A stretch of DNA of 64,000 nucleotides from UTCFX2 sp002050125 (lineage in GTDB: Bacteria; Chloroflexota; Anaerolineae; Anaerolineales; UBA4823), in contig JAOSJQ010000001.1 of NCBI GenBank assembly GCA_027494035.1, positions 3,162,001 through 3,226,000 on the forward strand. The letters are read 5' to 3'. A program made the translations under genes and the position numbers. Under the pieces are notes generated by a model. That model was not told where the DNA came from. It did not search any database and saw nothing but the letters and a program-made list of their open reading frames with translations. Below are positions 16,161 through 24,544 of the stretch, piece by piece (position 1 is the first letter of the stretch; each line of letters opens with the position of its first letter).

Positions 16161-17063
16161 TTATCCTTTGACTCCGCCGCGGGTCAAACCCTCGACCAGA
16201 TTGCGGGAGGACAGAAAAACCAGGATGTAAATCGGCACGATACCGGCTAGCGCGGCGGCAGACATTTCCCCGAACTGAAGCCCGTGTTCGCCAATATATC
16301 GGGAGATGCCGATTGGAAACGTGTTCGATTTTACGCCGTAGGTGAGAATCAGGGCGAACAGGAATTCATTCCAGGAAAGGATCAAGGTGATCACACCAGT
16401 CGCCAGAACGCCGGGGCGGATCAGCGGCACCACAACCCGGGCAAGCGTTTCAAATTTGCTGTAGCCGTCAATCCAAGCCGCCTGCTCGAGTTCTTTGGGA
16501 ATGGCGCGGATATAACTGTCGATCAACCAGACGGCAATAGGCAAATTTGCCATCGTGTGAACAAGGATCAAGCCTGCCAGTGTGTTCTGCAGTTGAACCA
16601 TTTTTACCATAGCAAAAATGGGAATGCTCACGACAATCGGCGGCATCACGTAGGTACCGAGAATCCAGGCAGGGAAGAACCATCCGCCAGTATTAAATCG
16701 GATAATCGAATAAGTAGTTGGCACAGCGACAATCAGCACCAGTATCGTGCTCACGAGCGCCACGACTGTGGAGTTCAAAAGATAGCGCAATAGCGGGACA
16801 TTGGCAAACGCCTTCACCCAATTGACGGTGGTGATCTCTCCGCGCGGTAGCAACGCACCCGAGGTTCGAATCTCGATCGGTTCTTTGAGCGAGGTCATGG
16901 CGATGTAAAAGATTGGGAGGATGATCGCCAGCAAGAAAATGATCAGCAGGATGATCCGCGCCGGTCTGCCAAAGAAAACCCACTTCAAGTAAAAAGCCAG
17001 GGTTTTCTTTTCGTTCGCCTCGAAAGCGCTTTCAAGGGAGTTGGTGCTTTTGGCTTCTAGCAT
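16161..17063 (-). CDS. Sugar ABC importer permease (MalG/UgpE-type)
   Basis: Inner-membrane permease of the sugar importer, about 300 residues with six predicted membrane segments. The first runs through IILLIIFLLAIILPIFYIAM. The EAA loop that contacts the ATPase is EQAAWIDGYSKFETLARVVV followed by PLIRPG. ATG 17063 is preferred: GAGGA lies at the right distance, whereas the TTG at 17072 would be too close to it. The ATG starts one base past the stop of the upstream permease, so the two are translationally coupled. Confidence 0.9.
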   Translation of the reverse strand: MLEAKSTNSLESAFEANEKKTLAFYLKWVFFGRPARIILLIIFLLAIILPIFYIAMTSLKEPIEIRTSGALLPRGEITTVNWVKAFANVPLLRYLLNSTVVALVSTILVLIVAVPTTYSIIRFNTGGWFFPAWILGTYVMPPIVVSIPIFAMVKMVQLQNTLAGLILVHTMANLPIAVWLIDSYIRAIPKELEQAAWIDGYSKFETLARVVVPLIRPGVLATGVITLILSWNEFLFALILTYGVKSNTFPIGISRYIGEHGLQFGEMSAAALAGIVPIYILVFLSSRNLVEGLTRGGVKG

Positions 17064-17064
17064 C

Positions 17065-17948
17065 TTATTCAATCCTCTTCAATATCGTCTCTCGGCCCTT
17101 GGTCAACAGCGTAGCCAGGACGCTGATTAAGATCAGCACCAAAATGCTTAAAGCGCCGCCATAACCTGTTTGGAACTGCTTAAAGCTGACACGATAGATG
17201 TAGAAAGAGGCTACCTGAGTGGAATTCCCCGGACCGCCAAACGTGAGCATATAGACCAAATCAAAGACCTTGAGCGCGATCAATAGCCGGAACAAGAAAA
17301 TGACGATGATTTGAGGCGCCACCATCGGCAGCGTAAGCCGCTTAAACACATACCAACCCGATGCTCCGTCAACCATCGCAGCCTCAAAGGGGTCTTTAGG
17401 AAGCGACTGCAAGGCTGCCAAGCAAAGTAGAAAGCAAAACGGAGTCCATTGCCAGATATCTGCTAGCATAATGGATGGAAGCGCCAACCTTTTATCCCCC
17501 AGGAAGGGGATGACGCCTGAGACAAGTCCCCATTTCATCAAGTAATAGTTCAGCAACCCCTGGTTCGGATCATAGATCAGCCGCCAGATCATCGCAATAG
17601 CAACCGGAGGAGTAAACAAAGGCAACAAAGCCAGCGTGCGCATGACGCCGCCTAATTTCCTCTCTTGTTGCATCGCATACGCCAGGAGAAAACCAAAAAA
17701 GTCTGGATTGTTGTAACTGAAAAGGCAAAAACCAGCGTATTCACCAAAGAAGTTCCGAAAACCTCATCGGTAAATGCCTTTTTATAATTTTCAAACCAGA
17801 CGAAATCAGTAAATGGCTTTGAAATCGTAGAATTTGTTAGGCTGATACTCAGAATGTAGATGAGAGGCACCAGTGAAATAATCAATAAAATTAAAAAGGT
17901 AGGAAGCACCATCAACTTTGGAGTATGCTTTTCAATGGTAGCATTCAC
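17065..17948 (-). CDS. Sugar ABC importer permease (MalF/UgpA-type), one-base frameshift
   Basis: Partner permease with six predicted membrane segments. The N-terminal part (from GTG 17948, after AAAGGAG) covers LMVLPTFLILLIISLVPLIY and NTLVFAFSVTTIQTFL. The frame then breaks near 17688-17694. Adding one G on the coding strand after TTTTTTG restores the expected GFLLAYAMQQERKLGG, and the second frame runs to the stop at 17065. The EAA loop is EAAMVDGASGWYVFKRLTLP. The repaired length is about 294 residues, normal for the family. The break is probably a sequence error, since the partner permease, binding protein and ATPases are all present. Confidence 0.85.
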
Positions 17949-18002
17949 TAATCGACTCCTTTTTCAACCAGGCTGATAAAAAACATTCAGCGATATTTTA
18001 GA

Positions 18003-18033
18003 GCTGGATGGGGGACGGCAGCCCCCATCCAGC
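18003..18033. promoter_or_regulatory. Perfect 12-bp intercistronic hairpin after the binding-protein gene
   Basis: GCTGGATGGGGG (18003-18014) pairs perfectly with CCCCCATCCAGC (18022-18033) around a 7-base loop. It sits between the end of the solute-binding protein gene (18046) and the permease start (17948) on the minus strand. No T-run follows. Stable hairpins at this place in sugar importers protect the upstream mRNA and keep binding protein in excess over permease. Confidence 0.7.
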
Positions 18034-18045
18034 CAACAAATCAGG

Positions 18046-19438
18046 CTATTTGCCGAGTATCTCCTCCCAGGCTTTCTGGGTATCATCTAATGCTTGCTGC
18101 GGGGTCTTGTCGCCACTTAAGGCTAATGAGAGGTTGTCGGTAAGCGGCTCCTGTAGCGTGAACCATTTTGCATCGGTCGGCCATACAACCGCATTCGCAT
18201 GCGCAGCCGTGATGGCTTCGGCAACCGCAGGTCCAACGAACTCAATGAACGCGGGGTTGTCCAGCGTCGACTTACGGACCGGGTCAATCCCGCCGACCAC
18301 CGTGTTGTAACGTTCAGCAACTTCTGGGTTAGCGATAAAAGACAGGAAAGCAAAGGCAAGGTCTTTTTTCTGCGAGCCTGTCGAAACGCCAACCCCAAAC
18401 CCGGCATTTACAGAAGCAACGACTCGCCCTTTTTCGCCGGGGCCTTTCGGAAGCGGCACCACACCCCATTCGCCAACGATCTTCGATGAAGCCGGATCGT
18501 CGGTCATCCCGCCGAGATCGGTCCAAAACTCGACCATGCCGGCTTTTGCGGAGAACCAGGCGCCCAAAGCCTCATCAAAGGCAACCGCCGAAGGGGTTGG
18601 AAGGGCATATTTCGATTGCTCCACTAGAGCTTCCAGCGCGGCAACAGCTTCGGGGCTGTTGATAGAAGGATTTCCTTCCGCATCGAAGAAAGAACCTCCA
18701 AACGAGCCCAGGCGATTCAGGTATGTGCCGATCAAAATTAGCGGGCTTTTGGCTCCCATAATGGCGCATCCGTAAGCTTCGCCTTTTTCACCTTCGGTGA
18801 TTGTCTTACACACATTCAGATATTCATCCCAGGTCGCCGGAGCCTGCAGATCGTACTTCTCCAGCAACGGTTTGAGATACCACAACAGGTGCATGTCGCC
18901 GTCATACGGGATGCCATAGCGGCTATCGCCAATCTTTGTGAAGGTATCGAAGTAAACCGGGAAGAAATCCTCCGGTTTCAGCCAGCTAGCGTTATCCACG
19001 TACCACTGATCCAGGTTTTCGAGAACGTCATTTTCGACCAAAGTGCCTAAACCAGGATACCAATACTCGATCACATCGATCTCGTTGGCGCCAGAAGTCA
19101 CATCTAACACCGCTTTTTCAATGACGTTGTCATAGGGCACCACGATCAATTCCACTTTGGCGCCGGTTGCTTCTTCAAACCAGGTTGCCAGGTTTTGGGC
19201 AGCAACATTGTGCGGTTGGATCGTCAGGAAATTCAGTGTCTGACCAGCAAATTCTTTTTCAGCAGGCTTGGCTTCGGTGGAGCTCGGGTTGTGCGGGCTC
19301 CGGCGCCGCCGGTTCGACCGCTGCAGCCGTCGGCGCTTGAGGTTTAGGAGCCTCAGTCGGCGCGGGAGCAGGTTGGCAAGCTGCCAGCAGCATGCCCAAT
19401 ATAACGATCATGCCTAGGATATGTGAGAGCTTTTTCAA
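18046..19438 (-). CDS. Family 1 sugar-binding lipoprotein of the ABC importer, one-base frameshift
   Basis: Extracellular solute-binding lipoprotein that delivers the sugar to the permeases. TTG 19438 is the start: GGAGG lies 5 bases upstream and a signal peptide follows, with lipobox LLAAC. A Pro/Ala linker leads to a break at GGG 19286-19288. Deleting one base joins EPAQP to SSTEAKPAEKEFAGQTLNFL and on to the main frame, which ends at 18046. The mature part has the family pattern (IPYDGDMHLLWYLKPLLEKY, GWGVVPLPKGPG-like segment, TQKAWEEIL end). The repaired length is about 464 residues. Preference for a glycerol-, polyol- or sugar-type ligand cannot be read from the sequence. Confidence 0.87.
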
Positions 19439-19560
19439 TTCAACCTCCGTTTGGTGTTTATAGCACTTGGTTTGATTAGAGATAGACGTACATTGACCTT
19501 TTGATTGACGGTTTTTCTTTCTACGTAATTATCGCCTCCTTCCTCTCAAACTTCCCGTTT

Positions 19561-21113
19561 TTACCAGCGCTCAATGCCAGCATTTGCGCTCTCCTCCCAG
19601 ACCGGCCAGATGGCTTGAATGAGATGAAGATAGATTTGATAAAGCTGGTCGTAGCGCTCGAGATTTTCCTGGAGTGGTTCGTATTCTCGGTTGATATTGA
19701 TCATCCGGTGGACGGCTTCGCCATGATCTTTGAACACGCCAGCAGCCACCCCTGCATTGATCGCCGCGCCTCTGGAGCCCGAATCCGCTCCTTCCGGCAC
19801 CCTGACCTTGCTTCCGGTGCAGTTGGCGATGATTTGACACCAAATAGGACTTTTAGAACCGCCGCCGGATACATAAATCGTATCCATGCGGTTCTTTTTG
19901 ACCATTGCTTCTATGTTGTGACGGGTTGATAACGCTACCCCTTCAAACACGGCATGCAAGAGATGCGCCCGAGTATGCCAGTCACCCAGTCCGAAAAACA
20001 CGCCGCGCGCTTCTGGTTTTACAAACGGGGCGCGTTCCCCTTGTAAAAGCGGGAGATACACGACCCCGCCAGAGCCAACTGGAATATCTTTGATTTCTTC
20101 GTTGATAATCTGGTAAACGCTTACCCCGCGCTCTTGGGCTTCCTGGCGTTCGGAAGCGCAGAATTCTCGTTCCGCCCAGTCCAGGTTTCCGGCAGCCATC
20201 TGCGCCATCGAGGTCTTGTAAAAAACCCCTGGCACCGTGTGGCACATCAGGCTGTAGATTCGTTCCGGATCCAGATTCACCTCGGCTGAAAGCACGACAT
20301 GAACGCCTGCCGTAGCGATATTGCTGCAGGCTTCTCCAACGTTGTAGGCGCCGGCTCCCAGCGTAGAACAAGCGCCGTCAAAAGCGCCGGAAGAGACCAG
20401 CGTCCCTTCTTTCAAACCGGTCAGTTCTGCCGCTTGCCGGGTGACCTTGCCCGCAAATTCCCACGCGGCACCAGTTTTGGCAATAAATGTTTATAGGCGC
20501 CAATTCCAGTTAGCGATAACAACTCATCGGAATAATCCAATGTTTTAAAATCGATTAAGGCGATAGATGCCATCGATGGATCTGTGCTAAATTCCCCCGT
20601 CAGACAGTATTTTGTCCAATCCTTCGAAGTCAGGTTTACATAGGCTCGCTTCAAACTCTCCGGTTCGTGATCTAAAAGCCACGGGAAGATCGTCACCGGA
20701 CCTATGCCGGCAAAAAGATTCCAACCGGAAAGGTCATAAAGGCGGGGGAGCAAACCTTGTTCACCCCAGCGATCCAGATGGGGTTTGGCGCGCCCATCCA
20801 GCCAGATGATCGCTGGACGCACTGGGTTGCCTTTTCGATCCAGCAGCCATACGCCGCCCCCATGACCACTGAGTGAAACGCCAGCGATGTCCGACGCGTT
20901 TACGGCAGCGCGTTCCAGACAGTTGCGGATCGCAGAAGCAGTCGCTTGCCATATCTCTTCCATGCTCTGTTCAGCCCAGCCAGGCTCTGGATGAGTGGTC
21001 TTAACGTCACGACCGCTTGAAACCGCGATTTCATTTCCGTCCAGGTCGAACAAGGTTGCTTTTGTGGTGGTTGTGCCGTTATCAATACCCAGGAGAAATG
21101 TTTTTGTCATCAT
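19561..21113 (-). CDS. FGGY-family carbohydrate kinase (xylulokinase-like), one-base frameshift
   Basis: ATP-dependent phosphorylation of a sugar or polyol in the cytosol, and first gene of the minus-strand operon. The N-terminal half has FLLGIDNGTTTTKATLFDLD (phosphate loop) and SLSGHGGGVWLLDRKGNPV. The C-terminal half has SSGAFDGACSTLGAGAYN, GERAPFVKPEARGVFFGL and VSGGGSKSPIWCQIIAN. The frames join near 20464-20468, where one added base gives WEFAGKVTRQAAELTGLKEG. The repaired length is about 517 residues, typical for FGGY kinases. Its product is the obvious candidate sugar phosphate for the isomerase and aldolases. The exact sugar is open; xylulokinase is only the nearest look-alike. Confidence 0.87.
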
Positions 21114-21267
21114 GGCCTCGTTTTAGTGAGTTTATCCAGACGATTTGCGAAACAGCCCATGAGTTGAAGACAACCCCCACGATCAATTTCTGCCAATAAA
21201 CATATTCAGTTTTGAAAAATCAGGAGATACTGGTAAGAAACGGCTTTTCGAATGTTCGTAAGTCCTT

Positions 21268-21279
21268 TTGTACGGACAA
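21268..21279. promoter_or_regulatory. Candidate operator TTGT-N4-ACAA of the sugar operon
   Basis: The interrupted palindrome TTGTACGGACAA overlaps the -10 region and start point of the minus-strand promoter. A bound GntR dimer there would occlude RNA polymerase. It differs from the TGGT-N4-ACCA site before the BMC operon, which would fit regulation by different GntR paralogues. Symmetry and position are the only evidence. Confidence 0.4.
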
Positions 21280-21303
21280 TATGATATACACTAAATAAGT
21301 CAA
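21276..21303 (-). promoter_or_regulatory. Promoter of the minus-strand sugar operon
   Basis: On the minus strand, TTGACT (21303-21298) is followed after 16 bases by TATTGT (21281-21276), about 160 bases upstream of the kinase start. It is the only good sigma70-like pair in the gap on this strand, and all 13 genes downstream have only short spacers. Confidence 0.5.
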
Positions 21304-21552
21304 AGATTCTGCCCTAACTATAGCAGGTTCCAACTGGCTTGTCAAGCAAACATCCACGCCTGTTGTTCCGAGTAATCCCAGCGAAACGATCGCCTGATGT
21401 GAAGATGAAGTCACCCAGCGAATCTAGATTGTTCGCGAAGAGCGTTCGTCAATTTGAGGTTCTCAATTCAAGGGGGATATTTAACCCGGGCGTTTCATGG
21501 CTCAGCGGCTTAATTGAAGTCAACCCGAAATAAAATCAAGAAAGGGGGTAAA

Positions 21553-21588
21553 ATGTATTCTTCGTCAAAAAAAGCCGAAATTCGATGA
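21553..21588 (+). CDS. Possible 11-residue leader peptide overlapping the MFS start
   Basis: ATG 21553 follows a strong AAAGGGGGT and reads MYSSSKKAEIR, then TGA (21586-21588). The stop overlaps the MFS start codon at 21585 as ATGA, while the MFS start itself has no good ribosome binding site. This would give translational coupling. Alternatively the run of seven A (21567-21573) is one base short: with eight A this ATG would be in frame with the transporter and be its true start. Confidence 0.4.
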   Translation: MYSSSKKAEIR

Positions 21589-23201
21589 CTGAAAATAAAA
21601 TCCCACAAAAAACCGAGCGTGGTCTGATCGAAAAGCTTCAGACGGTCTATCAAGAATATCCGGGGCAATTTTGGCTGGTGGTAGGGGCATCGTTCATTGA
21701 CCGCCTCGGCGGAGCCATGCTTTTCCCGTTTTTCACACTCTACCTGACGCGCAAATTCGGGATCAGTATGACAACCGTAGGCCTCATCTTCGGACTGTTT
21801 TCCCTGTCTGGCGTGATCGGGACCGTCGTCGGCGGCGCGCTAACCGATCGGCTGGGACGCAAGCGCATGCTCCTCTTCGGTTTGGTGTTCAGCGCCCTGA
21901 CCAGCGTGCTGATGGGCGTTATCTCAGAACTGCCGCTTTTTCTTCTGGCAACCCTGCTGGTTGGGCTGCTCGCAGATGCGGCTGGACCAGCCCAGCAAGC
22001 GCTTGTAGCCGACCTGCTCCCTGAGGATAAACGCACTTCGGGATTTGGCATTCTGCGGGTTATCTTCAACCTGGCTGTTGTAATCGGTCCGCTAATTGGC
22101 GGGTTACTAGCTACCCAGTCCTACTTGCTGCTGTTTGTTGCCGATGCAATTACCAGTTTAATTACCGCAGTAATTGTATTCATGGTCCTGCAAGAAACCT
22201 GGTATCCAAAGCTCGAAGAAGGCGAGCCCCCCGAATCGATTGGGCAAACATTCCGCGCTTATCTTAATGTAATCCAAGACCATGCCTTCGCCTGGTTTTT
22301 AATTGCTTCGGTTCTGATGGCGCTGGTCTACATCCAAATGAACACGACTTTGGCAGTTTATCTGCGCGATGTACATGGAGTAAATGAGCGTGGGTTTAGC
22401 TATATCCTGAGTTTGAATGCGGCAATGGTGGTGCTTTTTCAGTTTCCGATCACCCGCCGGATAGAGAAATATCGACCTCTACTGGTAATAACCGCGGGAA
22501 CGCTGCTCTACGCGGTAGGGTTTGCCATGTATGGTTTTTTTTCGACCTTTTCTCTGTTCCTGGCAGCAATGGTGATTATTACTATCGGCGAGATGCTCGT
22601 CAGTCCGGTCAGTCAGGCGATTGCCGCGCGGCTCGCGCCCGAGAACATGCGCGGCCGCTATATGGCAGTTTTTGAATTTAGCTGGATGATCCCATTTATG
22701 GTTGGTCCACTGCTGGCGGGGTTAATCTTCGATAACCTCAAACCTGAAATGCTTTGGTATGTCTCTGGTATTCTGGGGCTGGCTGCTGCGGGCGGATATT
22801 ACTTGCTCGAATTGCGCGTTCGTTCGGCGCGCTACGATTATGTAGAAGAGCGCATCAAGATTCTTGAGCAGCTAGAAGAAGGTCAGATCACCGCGGATAC
22901 CGCCAACACGCTGCTTGAAAATGTCAGTCAGGGGACTTGGGCACGCTTAGCGCCGGAGGAGGCGTTGCCAGCTCCCCGCAAGATGCGCATCCAGGTGAAC
23001 GATTCGGCCTCAGGGCTGATAAAAGTTGACCTGCGGCTGCCCGTAGGTCTAATCAACACCGTGCTTGATATCGGCGGTAATTTCTCGCCCGATCTGGACG
23101 AGGTTGAATCAGCTCATTTGCGAGAATTGCTCGCTCTGGCAAGTGAAGGCAACCACCATACAACCTCAGAAGATCACGGGATGGAAATTACCCTGGAATA
23201 A
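21585..23201 (+). CDS. MFS transporter with C-terminal SHOCT-like extension
   Basis: Twelve-helix major facilitator transporter, 538 residues. The N-terminal half has FIDRLGGAMLFPFFTLYLTR and the cytosolic loop GGALTDRLGRKRMLLFG, typical of the drug-efflux branch (MdtH/YfcJ-like). The second half includes FQFPITRRIEKYRPLLVI and LAPENMRGRYMAVFEF. After the last helix (about residue 410) come about 115 soluble residues: an acidic helix pair (ERIKILEQLEEGQITADTA) and a beta-alpha part with VDLRLPVGLINTVLDIG. This resembles SHOCT-like domains of envelope-stress proteins. Substrate unknown; it need not belong to the sugar pathway. Start could be 21553 if an A-run error is present. Confidence 0.85.
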   Translation: MTENKIPQKTERGLIEKLQTVYQEYPGQFWLVVGASFIDRLGGAMLFPFFTLYLTRKFGISMTTVGLIFGLFSLSGVIGTVVGGALTDRLGRKRMLLFGLVFSALTSVLMGVISELPLFLLATLLVGLLADAAGPAQQALVADLLPEDKRTSGFGILRVIFNLAVVIGPLIGGLLATQSYLLLFVADAITSLITAVIVFMVLQETWYPKLEEGEPPESIGQTFRAYLNVIQDHAFAWFLIASVLMALVYIQMNTTLAVYLRDVHGVNERGFSYILSLNAAMVVLFQFPITRRIEKYRPLLVITAGTLLYAVGFAMYGFFSTFSLFLAAMVIITIGEMLVSPVSQAIAARLAPENMRGRYMAVFEFSWMIPFMVGPLLAGLIFDNLKPEMLWYVSGILGLAAAGGYYLLELRVRSARYDYVEERIKILEQLEEGQITADTANTLLENVSQGTWARLAPEEALPAPRKMRIQVNDSASGLIKVDLRLPVGLINTVLDIGGNFSPDLDEVESAHLRELLALASEGNHHTTSEDHGMEITLE

Positions 23202-23218
23202 CAATTTTCACGCGTTCC

Positions 23219-23247
23219 TTGCGAAGCCAATATTTATCGAGTATAAT
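23219..23247 (+). promoter_or_regulatory. Promoter of tRNA-Val
   Basis: TTGCGA (23219-23224) and a consensus TATAAT (23242-23247) are 17 bases apart, ending 15 bases before the tRNA 5' end. The same TTGCGA -35 form occurs at 28500. Confidence 0.8.
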
Positions 23248-23262
23248 GCCGCGTACTCGAAA

Positions 23263-23337
<75 letters not shown>

Positions 23338-23342
23338 CAACT

Positions 23343-23375
23343 ACCCCTGGCACTAGAGCCGGGGGTGTTTGTTTT
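23343..23375 (+). terminator. Rho-independent terminator after tRNA-Val
   Basis: ACCCCTGGC (23343-23351) pairs with GCCGGGGGT (23358-23366), one G-T pair, 6-base loop, followed by GTTTGTTTT. Confidence 0.85.
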
Positions 23376-23456
23376 ATGAGCCTCAATTCAAGTGGAAGCA
23401 GGGTATAATTTCTTCACCGGCTAAGCATTTTGATGATGTTGCTGAGTAAAATTTCA

Positions 23457-24443
23457 ATGACTACAGAACCCCTTCCCGACCTTGCTCCACTCAGCCCCGA
23501 ACAAATTGAACGTCTCACCGAGAACCAGAAAGAGATCTTCGTCAATCTCGATGAGAAGGACCGCGAATTCTTTTCCGCGCACTTTTCGCCCGAAACGCTC
23601 GGTAAAGCGCTGGAAAGAAAGTGGGAAACAATTCAGTCCCAGTCACGCGTACAGGAATTTGACAAACACCTGAAAGAAAAACTGACCACAAACGCATCTC
23701 GGACAAGCTCGCAAGCCGCAATTTCGGGCAGCGATCTCGCAGTAAGCGCCGCAGGTGTGGCTGGCGCGGTGGGCATCGGCGTTTTGGCAAGCCAGATCGC
23801 GCCTGCAGGAAAAGCCTCTTGGCGCGGCGTTTCGCCACATGATCTGCTTGAACCGCTTTACAGGGCTTTTGCCCAGGGGGAGAAAACTGATCTGAAATTT
23901 CAGCCGCCCACCGAGGCGGGCGTATTGCATGGGGCAATTTACGTCAGAACCCAACAGGGTCTGATCCCGGGTCTTGCCATCTCGCTTACCCCTATCGGCG
24001 ATTCTACCGAAGTATATATCAGTAAGGTTTCAAGCGAATCGATCATCGATGCCATCAAGAACGGCAGCCAAAAACTGTTCGATCTGATTCGCGACGGGCT
24101 TATTCTCAGCGCCCGTAAAGGTGGACTTGAAAACTTAATTGCCCTGGCTGCCAGCATCGTGAGCAATGGCGTCGATATCGCCAGGATTGTCAAGGATCTC
24201 GATCTTGAGGACAAAGCCTGGGAGACCATAAAACTTGCCGCTGATCCGCTCCAGAGAATCTATGATGAGCGTAAAGCCATCGAAAATGCTAACCGCCTCA
24301 AGCTCGAACAGGCTTGGGACGATTATTATAACTGCCCGAAATGCGGGGTCTCATTTGGCGCCGATGACAAGGAATGTCGGGTGTGTGGAACCGCCCGACC
24401 CGAAAAACTCGCGATTCCCGACCCGCGCCTGCCCCAGGCATAA
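23457..24443 (+). CDS. Uncharacterised protein with C-terminal zinc ribbon
   Basis: I do not recognise the main domain. The start at ATG 23457 is preferred to the weaker ATG triplet at 23430; both lie behind a TATAAT at 23404. The product is 328 residues. An acidic N-terminal helical region (PLSPEQIERLTENQKEIF) leads to a Gly/Ala segment VSAAGVAGAVGIGVLASQI that could be membrane-active. A folded middle follows (about 110-250), then a zinc ribbon CPKCGVSFGADDKECRVCG near the C-terminus. There is no catalytic signature. It stands alone between the tRNA and the rubrerythrin-VIT gene. Confidence 0.75.
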   Translation: MTTEPLPDLAPLSPEQIERLTENQKEIFVNLDEKDREFFSAHFSPETLGKALERKWETIQSQSRVQEFDKHLKEKLTTNASRTSSQAAISGSDLAVSAAGVAGAVGIGVLASQIAPAGKASWRGVSPHDLLEPLYRAFAQGEKTDLKFQPPTEAGVLHGAIYVRTQQGLIPGLAISLTPIGDSTEVYISKVSSESIIDAIKNGSQKLFDLIRDGLILSARKGGLENLIALAASIVSNGVDIARIVKDLDLEDKAWETIKLAADPLQRIYDERKAIENANRLKLEQAWDDYYNCPKCGVSFGADDKECRVCGTARPEKLAIPDPRLPQA

Positions 24444-24544
24444 ACCTGAGACGCCCGAATCAGCTATTTAGTTAAGAAGCTGTCCGAAGCATCGCCTGGC
24501 GCTTTGGTTGCCAGGATTGATTCCCGCGAATGTGAGATTTAGAA

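Larger units (their letters stand above)
21114..21584. other. 471-bp divergent control region between the sugar operon and an MFS gene
   Basis: Non-coding except for a possible 11-codon leader at its right end. The left third holds the promoter and a palindrome for the minus-strand operon (separate entries). For the plus strand a weak promoter may be TTGAGG (21454-21459) and TATTTA (21478-21483), 18 bases apart. No conserved RNA fold or repeat stands out in 21310-21450. Confidence 0.6.
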
